A DNA stretch of 64,000 nt from Nemertoderma westbladi (Eukaryota; Xenacoelomorpha; Nemertodermatida; Nemertodermatidae). Shown one piece after another: positions 1-10,485 of this stretch (its first letter is position 1; each line of letters begins with the position of its first letter). The stretch spans positions 124,001 to 188,000 of the forward strand of contig JAUCBJ010007043.1 of the NCBI GenBank assembly GCA_032718475.1, written 5' to 3'. A program made the position numbers and the translations under genes. The notes beneath the pieces are model-generated. The model had not been told where the DNA came from. It did not search any database and worked only from the letters and a program-made list of their open reading frames with translations.

Positions 1-1316
1 TTATAATATGGATAAACTCATATATAGCAGATATGACGGAGTTGATAGAAGATGGTCTTGGTATCGGGGAGCGATATACTCTACTTTTACAAGCGTTTGT
101 TGATAGCTTAATACGCGGCGACGTTAGTCCAACTGCTGCGGAAGACGATGGTCGTTATATCGAACCGCCAATGTCCCAAGAGCAGCTCGCGCGAGTTGGA
201 CTATAGAAAATTCGCTGCTCGATATACGCGGCGTAATGGTATGTATATGGGCTTCTTAACTACTGGTCATCCTATCGATTTACACAATACGGACTATGTC
301 GACTATATATTCTGCCCAGCGGAGTCGGAACCATAAACGGAAATTCGAATGCGAAAATTCTATTCGAAATCGACTCGAAAGAAAAGACACTTAAGAAACA
401 AATGGACGCGGTAACTCCAACGTATATTTGGAATTCTTGATAGAAGCATTGTAACAACAAATAAATATCACCCGTGTTTACCCTACCAGACGTGCGTCTT
501 TGGTATTATTACGATAAATGCCCTAGACCCAACTAATAAACGGAAAGACATAAACATCCACGTAAACCGAAACTTGTTGACGTATCACCTATGCTCACTC
601 GGCTCGAACGATCCTGGAGTAAACCTACGATCAGAGTCCCGGAATACTCGGTCAAACCTCCTCATTCCTTAGTTGGACCTCAGACCTGCGATCTTGGTGG
701 TGTCGCGGATCCTCGCGGACTGTATTCACTGTTCAAAGATCTAGTGCTACCCTAACAATTAATCGGTAACACTCCGACAGTGATTTCTAGCTAGCCGCCC
801 ATCTTACCTAGCCGGATTGTGACGCGGACACCTAATATCACTATCCAACCGTATGGTCGTCCACGCTTAACGCGATACAACCCCTCATCAAGGTGAAGGA
901 GAGCGTTGTACGAAACGAGTTAAACGCTATTTTATAAAGATCAAAAAGGAAACCTGCGTTTGTTCAGATAAACGTAAGTTATCACAGTGAGTCCAATCGA
1001 TACACGAATTGGCCTTATCTCAATTCGATTGGGAAATCCAGAATCTCTAAGAAGTTATCGAACTTGGACGATCCTATTTTCTGCGAGAGTTTTTGGATGA
1101 ACGTATCCAGCTACGAGCGGAGGAAAATCAGCTCGAGGAGAAGCATATCGAAACGGCAGATACCTCGACCACAATCCTACACCTTCTGATGCAATCATAT
1201 TGCACCCTTCACCCAGGAGTTATGGCCCTCCTAGTAAAGTGGCTCCCCCCAAAGAGAAAAAGACTCTTGCTAGCCTCAAAAAACTGCGTAAACGCCGTCT
1301 GCGTAAGAAAGACTAA
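1..1316 (+). pseudogene. BEL-2 3' ORFs, degraded copy A1 (ORF-x remnant plus C-terminal tail of the zinc-knuckle ORF)
   Basis: The first ~750 bases are a decayed relative of the 273-aa ORF-x encoded on the minus strand at 22217-21396. The same start region is seen, and the fragment at 148-336 reads in several frames, so the gene is broken. Sequence from about 1080 to 1316 matches the end of the zinc-knuckle ORF at 27276-29299. It includes the shared peptide PSDAIILHPSPRSYGPPSK and ends in a very basic tail (KLRKRRLRKKD, stop TAA at 1314-1316) that could bind nucleic acid or act as a nuclear signal. The zinc-knuckle core is missing, as in the minus-strand copy at 20692-22217, so both copies share an internally deleted layout. 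The element continues beyond the window start. No function is inferred beyond membership in the retroelement. Confidence 0.6.
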
Positions 1317-1386
1317 CTGTTTAGAGTATCTTTATGTTTTAGAAACTGTGATTTTTATATTTTATAGACTGAAAATCCCATTTTCT

Positions 1387-1394
1387 GGGAGCGG
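1387..1394 (+). promoter_or_regulatory. Polypurine tract, BEL-2 copy A1
   Basis: The octamer GGGAGCGG lies directly before the LTR start TGTAAAAG. The same octamer precedes the LTR at 29369 and, on the minus strand, at 20614. BEL-1 has GGAGCGG before its 3' LTR. This is the expected place for the plus-strand primer of an LTR retrotransposon. Confidence 0.55.
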
Positions 1395-2632
1395 TGTAAA
1401 AGCCTTTGCTGAATTGCCCCGTTATTTTTATTATCTTTTACATTAAAATACTCTGTAGTTGATTTAATAAGTGTAAGAGACCGTATTATTGCTGTATCGG
1501 TGTTTTTAGAGGATCTAAGACCTATTTCCTCCGTATGTGTACTGTGAAAGGCATATTTTATGATTCTATGGCAATTCGTGACGCAAAGGGGTGATAGCTA
1601 CTCTTGAACAGTAGTTACTATGACTACGGTTAACAGCTGACATTCATACGTGTTGATTTCCTTTGTTCTACGGCGTCTCTCAGTTCAGTCAGCCAATTAG
1701 AGCGTTTTTGTGGCTCCTTGTACAGAAAATTTCCGAGAAATGACGCAATGCCTATGTGCAGTGTTTACATTCAGTCCTGAGCCAAAGAAAGAACGGCTTG
1801 GAAGTATTTTGTGCTTTACTGTTTTTAGTCTTACACTAGTAGGTTTAATTACAAGGACATATATCCTTTAACTACCTGACTCATGGAATCACTGCTGACT
1901 GATCATACATGCTGACTGCTGAAACATTGCAAACTCATAACAATCAGTGTTTTCATTGTTGTTTTATACTGCTATTTACCGTCAGTTCTTCATAATATGG
2001 TTGATGAATAATTATATTTGGAATAACGATAAATAACCCCGAAACCCAATATTCTTGATATACCGAAGGTAAGAGAGAAGGGTTACAGATAAACGATTGT
2101 GACTTATGTTAAAGTGGTTTGAAGTGAATCTAATGTTATTTGATAGACCCTACATGAGTCAGTCTGTGTTCCTTTTATATGTGACTAAAATCAGTGAAGA
2201 TTGGCAGATTAGTGTGCAGTATTGTGCAGCATTGTGTATGAGTGAGTCTGTTAAAGAAGCAATTCCTAAAGAATGCGCCATATATGTGAATTATAATTAA
2301 GCCATATCGTTGTGAGTAGTTTAAGTCATAACTCTGTTTATATAGATAAAGCGCCACGTCCTAAAGGAACTGTTAATATTACCGAAGGTGAATAATATTG
2401 TCAGAGATTATATAGTACTGTCAGTCGAATAATACATTAGGCTTACATAGCAATAAAATTAAACCGTCGAACCCAATCTCCCGGGAATATCCAGCGGGTG
2501 AATGATCGCGCACAGATTGGTTTCGACTAGTGTAGTGAATCAAATACTTGTCATAGACTAAAAACCGATTTAATATCTAGAAGACATCTTAATTTGGTGG
2601 GTTAAACTGCCAAAGGTCTGAAAGCGCGAACA
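1395..2632 (+). repeat. BEL-2 LTR, copy A1 (3' LTR)
   Basis: This 1.24-kb unit begins TGTAAAAGCC and ends GCGCGAACA, giving TG...CA termini. Homologous units lie at 9521-10485, 29369-30566 and, on the minus strand, 17893-20614. All share phrases such as AGTCATAACTCTGTTTA and CTAAAGGAACTGTTAATATT and the same terminus. It follows an ORF stop and a purine-rich octamer, as a 3' LTR should. Copies look roughly 80-90% alike by eye, so this is an old family. Confidence 0.65.
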
Positions 2633-2787
2633 ATATGTTTTGAAATTCTCTAATATTCTTTTTAAAACCTTTAATATTATTGCTGACCTTTTGGCGTTAA
2701 CGGCGCCTCATATTTACCTTGCCAAGTAATAGTGTTATGATAAAAACTAATAAATTTTGAACTAAAAAATTAACTGTTTTTCTAAAC

Positions 2788-2937
2788 ATATGCTTAAAAC
2801 ATATGTAAGTATGGAAATCGAAAACGAAATAGTTGAAATATCCTGCCACGAATGCATATGACGACATAAATACATACAAGACAATACATATGTCAATTAA
2901 AATTTCCGTACTTACATATGTTTTCAGCATATGTGCA
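2788..2937. repeat. Inverted repeat with ~32-bp arms
   Basis: The left arm at 2788-2820 (CATATGCTTAAAACATATG and onward) pairs with the right arm at about 2904-2937, with few mismatches and a loop of about 85 bases. It may be a small fold-back or MITE core. The right side runs into a GC-rich alternating stretch rich in GCGCAC at about 2960-3070. Confidence 0.5.
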
Positions 2938-3708
2938 GAAAACAGGCAAGCGCGTACACATATGCCATGTGCGCGCAAGCGCGCACATGTGGCTTGCTCT
3001 GTGGGCGCACGGCGCACGTTTTTGTCCTTTTCTGCGCACGCGCACGCGCACCCATTATTTTACCGCGCACAACGTGTTTTAATTTTTGTAAACATTTTTC
3101 AGGCTGGATGAAATGGAACCAAACTTGGTACACATGTAGTCTATAAAAAATTTAGAAATTCTACACACAGACAGACTTCTACACTTCTCCGGTCTGCTGC
3201 TAGGGGGCGAATTAACAGAAACGTAAAAATAGCTGTAATTATAGAACCAACGATCAGATTCATCTGAAATTTAGTAGTAGTTACCTAAGAGCATTGCTTA
3301 ATTAGAAATTCTACAGAGACTTTTACAGTTCCTGTCTGCCGCTAGTGGGGAATTGTTAGAGCTCCAGTTCAACGTGCTTAGCACGGTTTAATAAACAATC
3401 AATTAATTATTTTATTCAATACAGTAATTATAACAGTAAAATGCAATGTATTCTATTTTTTAGTGAAATCAAGAGACAGGAGGGGGGTGGGACTGGACGC
3501 AAATCCCATCTTGGCGAATTAATATCCCGCCTCAATATTAATTTCAAAATTTTGGGAAAGGAGCAGGTTACAGTGGCACGTTATTTTAACCAAAACAATA
3601 AAGTAAACACAATAGAACAGGTTACAGTTTTATTTTTGAGAGTAATCAGCTGTTGTTATTTGCGTCCAATTTCCCCTGGAGAGGGATGAATTTTTATTGC
3701 GTCCAGTT

Positions 3709-3734
3709 CCCCCCCCCCCCCCCCCCCCCCCCCC
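3709..3734. repeat. Poly-C tract, 26 bp
   Basis: This is an uninterrupted run of C. The length may be inexact because such runs are prone to assembly error. Confidence 0.8.
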
Positions 3735-3783
3735 TATCTTGAAATCAAATACCAAAAATATATTTATTATATGAACAATCTAT

Positions 3784-4218
3784 TTGGAAATTGTAAGTTC
3801 GGCCTATCTCTTTACCATAAGCTCAGTATCTTTATCTGGTGTGTTTTTATTATTTTACCAATTATTTAATATGTTTGATAGAATTGAACAACACCGCCCA
3901 ACACAACCAACTCTCTATCCGCCTCGAGCATCGAGAATACGAGAAACTCGATCGAAATACCTGCTTATCCCAGTAGTATCCGTCCGTAGTCAGAGTTACC
4001 GGACCGCTGCGGTTTACTCCCGTAGAACAGTAGAATTCCCGCAGCTTCCGACCCAATTCGACAACGAATTCGCTTCACACTTTCGCGTCACAGAGAACGT
4101 AATCCAGTGCGATAACGTCTGCCCAACGTTCAACCATTTCCCCCAGGCGATCCCAGGATCCGGGCCGCCGCTAAACCCAGATCGCAATCCTCGTCGATTC
4201 GTCCAGTCGTCGACGTAA
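3784..4218 (+). CDS. Hypothetical ORF, 144 aa, unrecognised
   Basis: An open frame of 144 codons with a hydrophobic N-terminal stretch (about residues 8-30) followed by an Arg/Pro-rich region. An inner Met at about residue 30 begins the soluble part. I recognise no family. The last codons run into GACGTAAGTCAG, which resembles a splice donor, so it could be an exon. It could equally be chance coding in a repeat-rich stretch. The only positive sign is a base composition more balanced than its neighbours. Confidence 0.2.
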   Translation: MEIVSSAYLFTISSVSLSGVFLLFYQLFNMFDRIEQHRPTQPTLYPPRASRIRETRSKYLLIPVVSVRSQSYRTAAVYSRRTVEFPQLPTQFDNEFASHFRVTENVIQCDNVCPTFNHFPQAIPGSGPPLNPDRNPRRFVQSST

Positions 4219-4863
4219 GTCAGTAAGTGGGACTCTTCCCACCGCACTCCAAGGTGGGTGACCGGAGTGAGGCATGATGAACTTGGCAGTGGCCCGCATT
4301 ACGATCTGACCGACCGCCGTATTCCCAGTGTCTGAGTGTAGTAAATACCCAAATAGAATCGTACTGACAAACAAGCAATTCCGTAGTATTCCCCCGTTAA
4401 TCACCTCTTGAAGCAACTCGGCTGCTCGGGTCCAGATACATCGGACTGTCGGGAGCGTTTCAGACATCAGACAGTAATGGAGCGGCATTTGCGAATATTT
4501 CCAATGGTTTTATAATAAATAAGGGGATTCAACAGTTCAATGCTAAAACAAATGGATTATTCCTAACCCCACCCCAATACAGCAATATACCTAACAGTAT
4601 ATAGCTTAGGTACCACAGTCTGACTGACTAGCTTTAAATATTAGAGTATGAAAATTATTATAGGACCCTCATGGAAACGAGGTATATACCTCATGAGGCT
4701 ATCCTTACACCAGAACCTTTTATTTAAGTAAATAAACATTTTATAAGTTGACTATCTACATAAATCAGTATTGGTGCTCCTAAATATCTAGTGTTATTAC
4801 TTGTACTGTAGGCCTAATACTGTAATATCGTAACGTAATCTTTATAAATGTATTATTGTGAAT

Positions 4864-5925
4864 AATTAAAGTTCGAGGAGGCCATGGGGGCATTGACCGA
4901 ACACCGCTGCCGCACAATCCGCCGTGCGGCGGAGTACAAAACCGGCAGCTGGATCTCTTCTCTCCCCCGGGCTGACCTCCAGTACGACCTTTCCCCACGA
5001 GAATTCCGCGATGCGGTGGCAGTTCGGTACGGGAAACCCCTCCTCGGCGTTCCCAGTCGGTGCGACGGATGTGGGGCCGCCTTTGATTTGAACCATGGTT
5101 TGAATTGTAAGAAGGGCGGCCTCGTCATCCAGCGCCACAATGAGTTGCGCGACACCGTGGGTGACCTTGCAGCATTGGCGTTTGGGCCGCGCAATGTCAT
5201 GTTGGAGCCGGTGGTGAGGGAGCAGATGGAGGATGGTGATGGGGCAGGGCTGCGGTGCGATGTAGGGATTAGGGGCGCGTTTAACGCACAGACTCAGGCG
5301 TTGATCGATATCAGGTCAACCAACCTTGACGCCGAGTCTTACGCTAAACGTGCTCCTATGACCATTCTCGAGGCTGCGGAAGATGAGAAGAAGCGGTTGT
5401 ACGCGGCTGCTGTAGCAGCTCGTCGCGGCGACTTCTCACCTTTCGTGGCTTCGTGCGACGGAGTGTTGGCACCGCAGGCGAACATGCTGCTCCGCATTAT
5501 CGCCACCAAACTCCACAGCGCCTGGGGTAAACCCTACACCACCGTTATGGGATGGGTCCGCACGCGAGTGCAGTTCGCCATTGTCCGCGGTACGTCCCAC
5601 TGCCTGCGCGGATCTCGCACGAGGTGGCGTAGCGGTCTGGGATTTGAGGACGGGGCCGGTCTCCCAACATTGGCCATGTAAATAAACCTGTAAATAATAT
5701 ATTGTTGGACTTTTCCCACTCCTACCTAAAAGTTATTTTTAAAGTATGATTGTTTCCTGGTGGTGGGTATTACAGCCATTGTTTGTTTTGTGTTGGTTTT
5801 TTTTATTGTTTGTATTTGTCTCAATCCAATATACATCAGCCACCCCTATAAGGAAAAAAAATTATTGTGAATTTTAAAAGGTTTAATTATGTGTAAAAAA
5901 CAATCAATCAATCAAACCATAATCA
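4864..5925 (+). mobile_element. 5'-truncated non-LTR retrotransposon, restriction-like-endonuclease class
   Basis: The unit holds the 3' part of a retrotransposon ORF (4884-5681), a 3' UTR with AATAAA just after the stop, and a terminal simple repeat of CAAT units at about 5907-5920. A missing 5' end plus a short-repeat 3' tail is typical of target-primed insertion. The truncation point is close to 4867, since an in-frame stop sits at 4863-4865. Confidence 0.6.
4884..5681 (+). CDS. C-terminal part of LINE ORF: CCHC knuckle plus restriction-like endonuclease
   Basis: A 265-codon frame that reads as the end of a larger reverse-transcriptase ORF; the RT domain itself is absent. A zinc knuckle CDGCGAAFDLNHGLNC (C-x2-C-x7-H-x4-C, about residues 60-75) comes first. 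Next come GGLVIQRHNELRD and an acidic segment with RCDVGIRG...LIDIRS, where two Asp separated by 15 residues resemble the (R/K)PD-x(12-14)-D core of the R2-type nuclease. A following Glu/Lys pair (EDEKKRLY) fits the rest of a PD-(D/E)xK fold. R2, NeSL and Hero elements carry this CCHC-then-nuclease order. The role would be target DNA cleavage. The exact clade cannot be given without alignment. The ATG at 4884 is likely not native, because the insertion begins a few codons upstream. Confidence 0.55.
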   Translation: MGALTEHRCRTIRRAAEYKTGSWISSLPRADLQYDLSPREFRDAVAVRYGKPLLGVPSRCDGCGAAFDLNHGLNCKKGGLVIQRHNELRDTVGDLAALAFGPRNVMLEPVVREQMEDGDGAGLRCDVGIRGAFNAQTQALIDIRSTNLDAESYAKRAPMTILEAAEDEKKRLYAAAVAARRGDFSPFVASCDGVLAPQANMLLRIIATKLHSAWGKPYTTVMGWVRTRVQFAIVRGTSHCLRGSRTRWRSGLGFEDGAGLPTLAM

Positions 5926-6384
5926 GCACAGTCAGCCTACGCATGGGTGGTACCTACGGTGCGCACTACAACGGCAGTACAGCAATACGGTGTACCGTGC
6001 CAATGACTGAATGATTAGCGGTAACTACTGAACTATCTAAACTATTATATTATTATTACCGGTACTAGGCTAATTAGGCCTAAACTATAATCACCGCAAG
6101 GGTTTCCGGGGCCATGTTTAGATTACATGATATGGCATGTCTGCAGTGTATGGTACCGGCTGACCTGTATTGCAGTATTGACTGATTGCAGAATTCTCGA
6201 TTCAGGAATTGAGTACAGCCTGACAGTACCGGTACAAATGGTACATGCAGATTGGCAGACAGCCCCTATGTTTTGCAAAATTTGTCAGAAAACCAGCTGA
6301 TTTATCCTACAGTAATAATAATTTAACGCATGTTAATTTTGGATAAATAAATATATTATAACTACAATAACAGTTACACTGATG
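5926..6384. other. Interval without genes
   Basis: AT-rich sequence with several ACCGGTA and TAGGCCTA palindromes. I see no ORF, RNA gene or element boundary. Confidence 0.5.
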
Positions 6385-6604
6385 CTGCACGAAGGCCCCA
6401 CGCAAATTCTACTTGGAAAATTTTCAAACTTTTGCCAAACAACATGTGTACCAAGTTTGGATAGATTTCATCAAGGATTGGCCGAGTTATTAACGTTTAA
6501 AATAAAATACTGAAAAAAAACGCGACAGAACGACAGAACGACAGGTTGATTAATGGTACCACTACGCTAAGGCTCTCTCACTTCGTGGCTCGCCCCACAT
6601 TCAC

Positions 6605-6635
<31 letters not shown>

Positions 6636-7060
6636 ATCCTATGCAATAGCACCCAGCCAACATGGATGTTAACCAATAAATGAGCAGCATTTAAATGAGA
6701 ATGAATTTTTTTATGCTGTTTTAATTACTTAGATCAATTAAAGACACAATTATTAAAGCAAATCACTTAAACTAATTAAAAACTATAATGGAATGGGGTA
6801 TGGAGATTACAGCTATATAACTTTTAAGTATAATTATTTAAATCTTATACTATAAAATAATTAATTTCCTTTAAAAGGCAGGTTGAAAATGTTTCTCGAA
6901 GGCCACACGCAAATTCAACTTGGAAAATTCTAAACTTTTGCCAGACTACATATGTACCAAGTTTGGATATATTTTATCGAGATTTGGCTGAGTTATTAAC
7001 GTTTAAAATTGGACACGACAGAACGACAGATCAATAGAACGACACGTTCGTGGGGCCTTC
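6385..7060 (+). repeat. Two dispersed copies of a ~150-bp repeat
   Basis: Copies lie at about 6385-6545 and 6885-7060. Both contain CGAAGGCC(C/A)CACGCAAATTC, ACTTGGAAAATT, TGTACCAAGTTTGGATA, GAGTTATTAACGTTTAAAAT and a tail of CGACAGAACGACAG units. The second copy ends GGGGCCTTCGCGCAGCACG, an inverted version of its own start (GCACGAAGGCCCC in copy one). It may therefore be a small element with short terminal inverted repeats. It has no coding capacity. Confidence 0.55.
6606..6635. repeat. Poly-C tract, 30 bp
   Basis: This is an uninterrupted C run directly after one of the 150-bp repeats. Confidence 0.8.
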
Positions 7061-7196
7061 GCGCAGCACGAGGCCCAGTTATGAGATACAAATTTAAATT
7101 GAGCGACTGTATCACAAAATCAGGTTTTGAGAAATTTACCCACACCACCAATCAATCAAAGAAAGGGGGACAGTACGTGTTCACCCCTTTTAATCT

Positions 7197-7220
7197 CCCC
7201 CCCCCCCCCCCCCCCCCCCC
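7197..7220. repeat. Poly-C tract, 24 bp
   Basis: This is an uninterrupted C run. It explains the poly-proline and poly-glycine reading frames across it, which are not genes. Confidence 0.8.
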
Positions 7221-7300
7221 ACCCTTCCCAACCACCAATACATAACCGCGACATCTACCACCCTCGGAAGGGTAGCACGAACTTATTTCCAATCGCACGT

Positions 7301-7660
7301 TCAATATGCAAAGCCAGGTGGTGTATAGGAATATAATCAACGCCGTACTCGTCTTAATTATTATAAGCGTCGTTCAGTAGTTGCGCTCGTCCTTGTTTTG
7401 TATTTAAATATATTTCCTAAACGCAGACTGACAATCTTCGTAACTATCGATACGTGCAATATGCGAAACCAGGAATGGTTTATAGGAATATAATCAACGC
7501 CGTACTCGTCTTAATTATTATAAGCGTCGTTGCGCTCGTCCTAATATATTTCCTAAACGCAGACTGACAATCTTTATAACTATCGATGCATTCAATATGC
7601 GAAGCCAGGTATGGTTTATAGGAATATAATCAACGCAGAACGCAGTACTAAATGCAGTCG
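7301..7660 (+). repeat. Tandem repeat, ~135-156-bp unit, about 2.4 copies
   Basis: Units begin CAATATGC(A/G)AA(A/G)CCAGG near 7302, 7457 and 7593. They share GGAATATAATCAACGC and CTAAACGCAGACTGACAATC. The third copy breaks off near 7640. Confidence 0.7.
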
Positions 7661-8588
7661 ATGCAGTAATGATATTCAAATAATTAATTTAATACCAGTA
7701 CCCTCTGTTAATGCCTCAGTGTAAAAACTTAGACAATTCAACTACAAAGAAATCCCATCAAAAAATAATAAGCCTAATATTTATGAGGAAAAAACAAGTA
7801 TGGATATAAGCCTTCTGCAGTGGTAAAATGTTATTGACTGACATTTATTAAATGAGATCTGTCTAACACAGCAATAACACAATAATAGACTGAATAGTAG
7901 GGAATTCAGATTTCCATCTCGTTAGCTAGCTATGGCCAATCTGTCTACCTGCCTGTACACATGTGGTTACTTACATTCGCATTCCCATTGAAGAGCAACT
8001 GGCTGTTCTACACACACATCCTTCCCATCCTGTGTACCATGCACCGAGACACACACAAAAAATTAATTATAATTAACAAAATTATAATCCCAAATTAAAG
8101 CTCCAAACATTCTTTACTATTCCATCATCCACAATTCCAGTATCAGTTCCAGTTTCCAATTTTCCAATAACAATATTCATTAATGAGATAAACACTAGTA
8201 TTTCCATTAAACCTCAGTTAATAATACAGCGCCTGAACTGCCTTCATCATAGTGTCGTAGGGCTAGGGTTCAAATCCGAGTAAAGACTGTAGAAATTTCG
8301 TACTGTTGTGCGATGCCAACGGCGAGACACCATCAAATAGTAGGACCTCTACTCAAACCAGGCGGTACAATGGGAACATGGCTTCTGCTGCGGGTGAGTG
8401 AACATATGGTCTGATAATTAGTGTTCATCACTTGGGAGTTAATGTGGCGCCCTCTCTGCCAGCCAACTTGTATTGTAGGTAATACCCAAGAGAGACGAGC
8501 ATTTGGTTTTCCTCAAGATTTTCGTGTTTTACGTTCACAGACAACTTTAAATTATTCTTTAACACGTGAATAATCAGTAAAAATTGTT

Positions 8589-8606
8589 GGGGGGGGGGGG
8601 GGGGGG
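8589..8606. repeat. Poly-G tract, 18 bp
   Basis: This is an uninterrupted G run followed by GGA/GGGG. It has G-quadruplex potential. Confidence 0.8.
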
Positions 8607-8983
8607 AGGAGGGGTAACGACAGATATCTTATAACTTGAGACCTAATAAACCAGGAGAAAACACAGGTGTATCGTTATTTAGGAATGTTATTGTGCAGCA
8701 CAAAGACAGAAACCCGGCAAGGCAATAAACTCATAATGACGAACAAAAATAAATTATAATGATAATAAAATGTATTAATGCTATAAAAAAAAGGTATTTG
8801 TGAATCAGCAGCGCTCCAAAAAATTTGAATAAAATTCAAATCAGAAAGATTTACTCTACAAAAAATAGTGTAAATAAATAAACAACTACAAGGATAAGAG
8901 GTCATGTGTAGGAAAGCTAATCAGACGATACCTTTACTAATATATTGAGCTGCATTGATCTGTACATAGTAATGTTGGGTGAT

Positions 8984-9008
8984 GGGGGGGGGGGGGGGGG
9001 GGGGGGGG
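8984..9008. repeat. Poly-G tract, 25 bp
   Basis: This is an uninterrupted G run followed by more short G clusters (GATGGGTAGGGGGTG). It has G-quadruplex potential. Confidence 0.8.
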
Positions 9009-9520
9009 TGATGGGTAGGGGGTGTATGGGTGGTTTGTTAGTATTAGGGTGCACAATATCGACACATGCGCAGGAATGTGTTGATGTTTAATAGCACCGC
9101 ATTACCGCGTTAGAAAGAATCCCCAATTGGAATAAATAAATAAATTAAACGCGTTTTAATCGTTATGTTCCTCGACTTATATTATTCTCTCCACGGACGA
9201 GTTATTAGCTGCTAGACAGGTAGACCTAGTCCCCCACAACAACGGTCATACCTTATCAAAATAGCGGTTGTACTGGAGCGGTATTCGTTGTTCTCTAACC
9301 CACTGCAAGCGCATTTGAGGGGCCGGTATGTTTTAATAACTTCTGGTACAACGGGATGCAGTATTACAGCGCCAAGTACATTTAATCTGTTCAGAATATT
9401 CCGGACGCTAAGTTCATTTCATTCCCGATAAGTCGGGACTTTACAAAACTCGTGGATAAAACCGCGTGTAGCAGAGAGCAGATAAATTGGGTTGAATAGC
9501 AAAACAGAATAATATGGAAC

Positions 9521-10485
9521 TGTAAGTGGAACTGCGGCGATTTGGGGTTTTTTTTATGCTGAATAGTCAGCCTGTCCGCGATAAGTTCAGAAGCCTACAG
9601 GAAATCGCGCAATGCATGACGGTCTTTGTTTACCTTTTTCCTGAGCCCAGAACATCGGCTTTGGAATTATTCTTAGTTTCAGACTTTAGCCAAACATTCG
9701 ACGGCTTTGATTATAGGAACGTATAACTGTTATCAAACCACACAGCAGACTCACGGCACATATCAGCCCCCATTGCATACTATACACTTTCACCGCATTA
9801 TTTTACTGCTATTTAATGTCGGTTATTAATTGTTAGAAGTTGATGGATATGTGTTATATTTGGAGAATATTGATAAATGATCATAAAACACCAATCTTCT
9901 TGATATACTGAAGGTTAGAGAGACCGGTTACCTGTAGCAATTGCGACTTACATTATAGTGGTTCTGGAGTGAATTTAATGCTATTTCATAGTCCCTACAT
10001 GTGTCGGTTGCTATTCTCTTTATATATGATCAAGTTCAGTGAAGGTCGGCAGATCAGTGTGCAGCAGTGTGCGGTAGTGTGCATGAGTGTGACAGATAAC
10101 AAAGCATTTCCTAAAGAATGCGCTTTATACGAAAATCATTAGCCATCCCGTTGTGTTTAGTGTAAGTCATAACTCTGTTTACATACTTAGAGCGCCACAA
10201 CCTAAAGGAACTGTTAATATTTCCCGAAAGTAAATAATATTTGTCAGAGATTATATATTAATGATAAATCGAATAGTACAGTAAGTCTACACCGCAATAA
10301 GGTCAGAGCCTCCGAATCCAGTCTCCCTTAACAGTGGGTGAATGGTCGCGCATAGGCTGGTTTCGGCTAGTGTAACTTTATATCTTATATGCAACAAATA
10401 CTTGTTATAGGCTAAAGTCGATTTATAAACTAGAAGACACCTAAAATTAGCGGGTTAAACTGCTAAAGGTCTAAAAGCGCGAACA
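9521..10485 (+). repeat. BEL-2 LTR, probable 5' LTR of the gag-pol copy
   Basis: The span from about 9600 to 10485 matches the other three BEL-2 LTRs and ends in the shared terminus AAAAGCGCGAACA. The left limit is set at TGTAAGTGG by analogy with TGTAAA(A/G)G in the other copies and is uncertain, because the first ~80 bases differ. It has the same orientation as the gag-pol frame that opens 1.9 kb downstream, which is the right place for a 5' LTR. Confidence 0.55.

Larger units (their letters stand above)
2633..4863. other. Interval without recognised genes; short repeats
   Basis: Between the LTR and the LINE fragment I see two imperfect direct copies of about 60 bp (about 3157-3230 and 3302-3362, both with TTAGAAATTCTACA and a CTGC(T/C)GCTAG core). 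I also see the phrase CCAAACTTGGTACACATGT near 3118, whose reverse complement recurs in the repeats at 6442 and 6948. A poly-C run and one weak ORF (3784-4218) complete it. Nothing else can be assigned. Confidence 0.5.
7661..9520. other. Interval without genes; two poly-G runs
   Basis: AT-rich sequence without convincing ORFs. It includes poly-G at 8589-8606 and 8984-9008 and a single pol III B-box-like GGTTCAAATCC near 8269 with no matching A box or cloverleaf. Confidence 0.45.

Noticed and set aside
2924-3146. Overlapping frames in several phases near 3000
   Set aside because: They result from the GCGCAC-rich alternating stretch and are not supported by composition or motifs.
7009-7340. 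Proline-rich and glycine-rich frames around 7200
   Set aside because: They are products of the poly-C tract in several frames.
8240-8330. Possible tRNA or tRNA-derived SINE with GGTTCAAATCC
   Set aside because: A single B-box-like match without an A box, acceptor stem or anticodon arm; insufficient.
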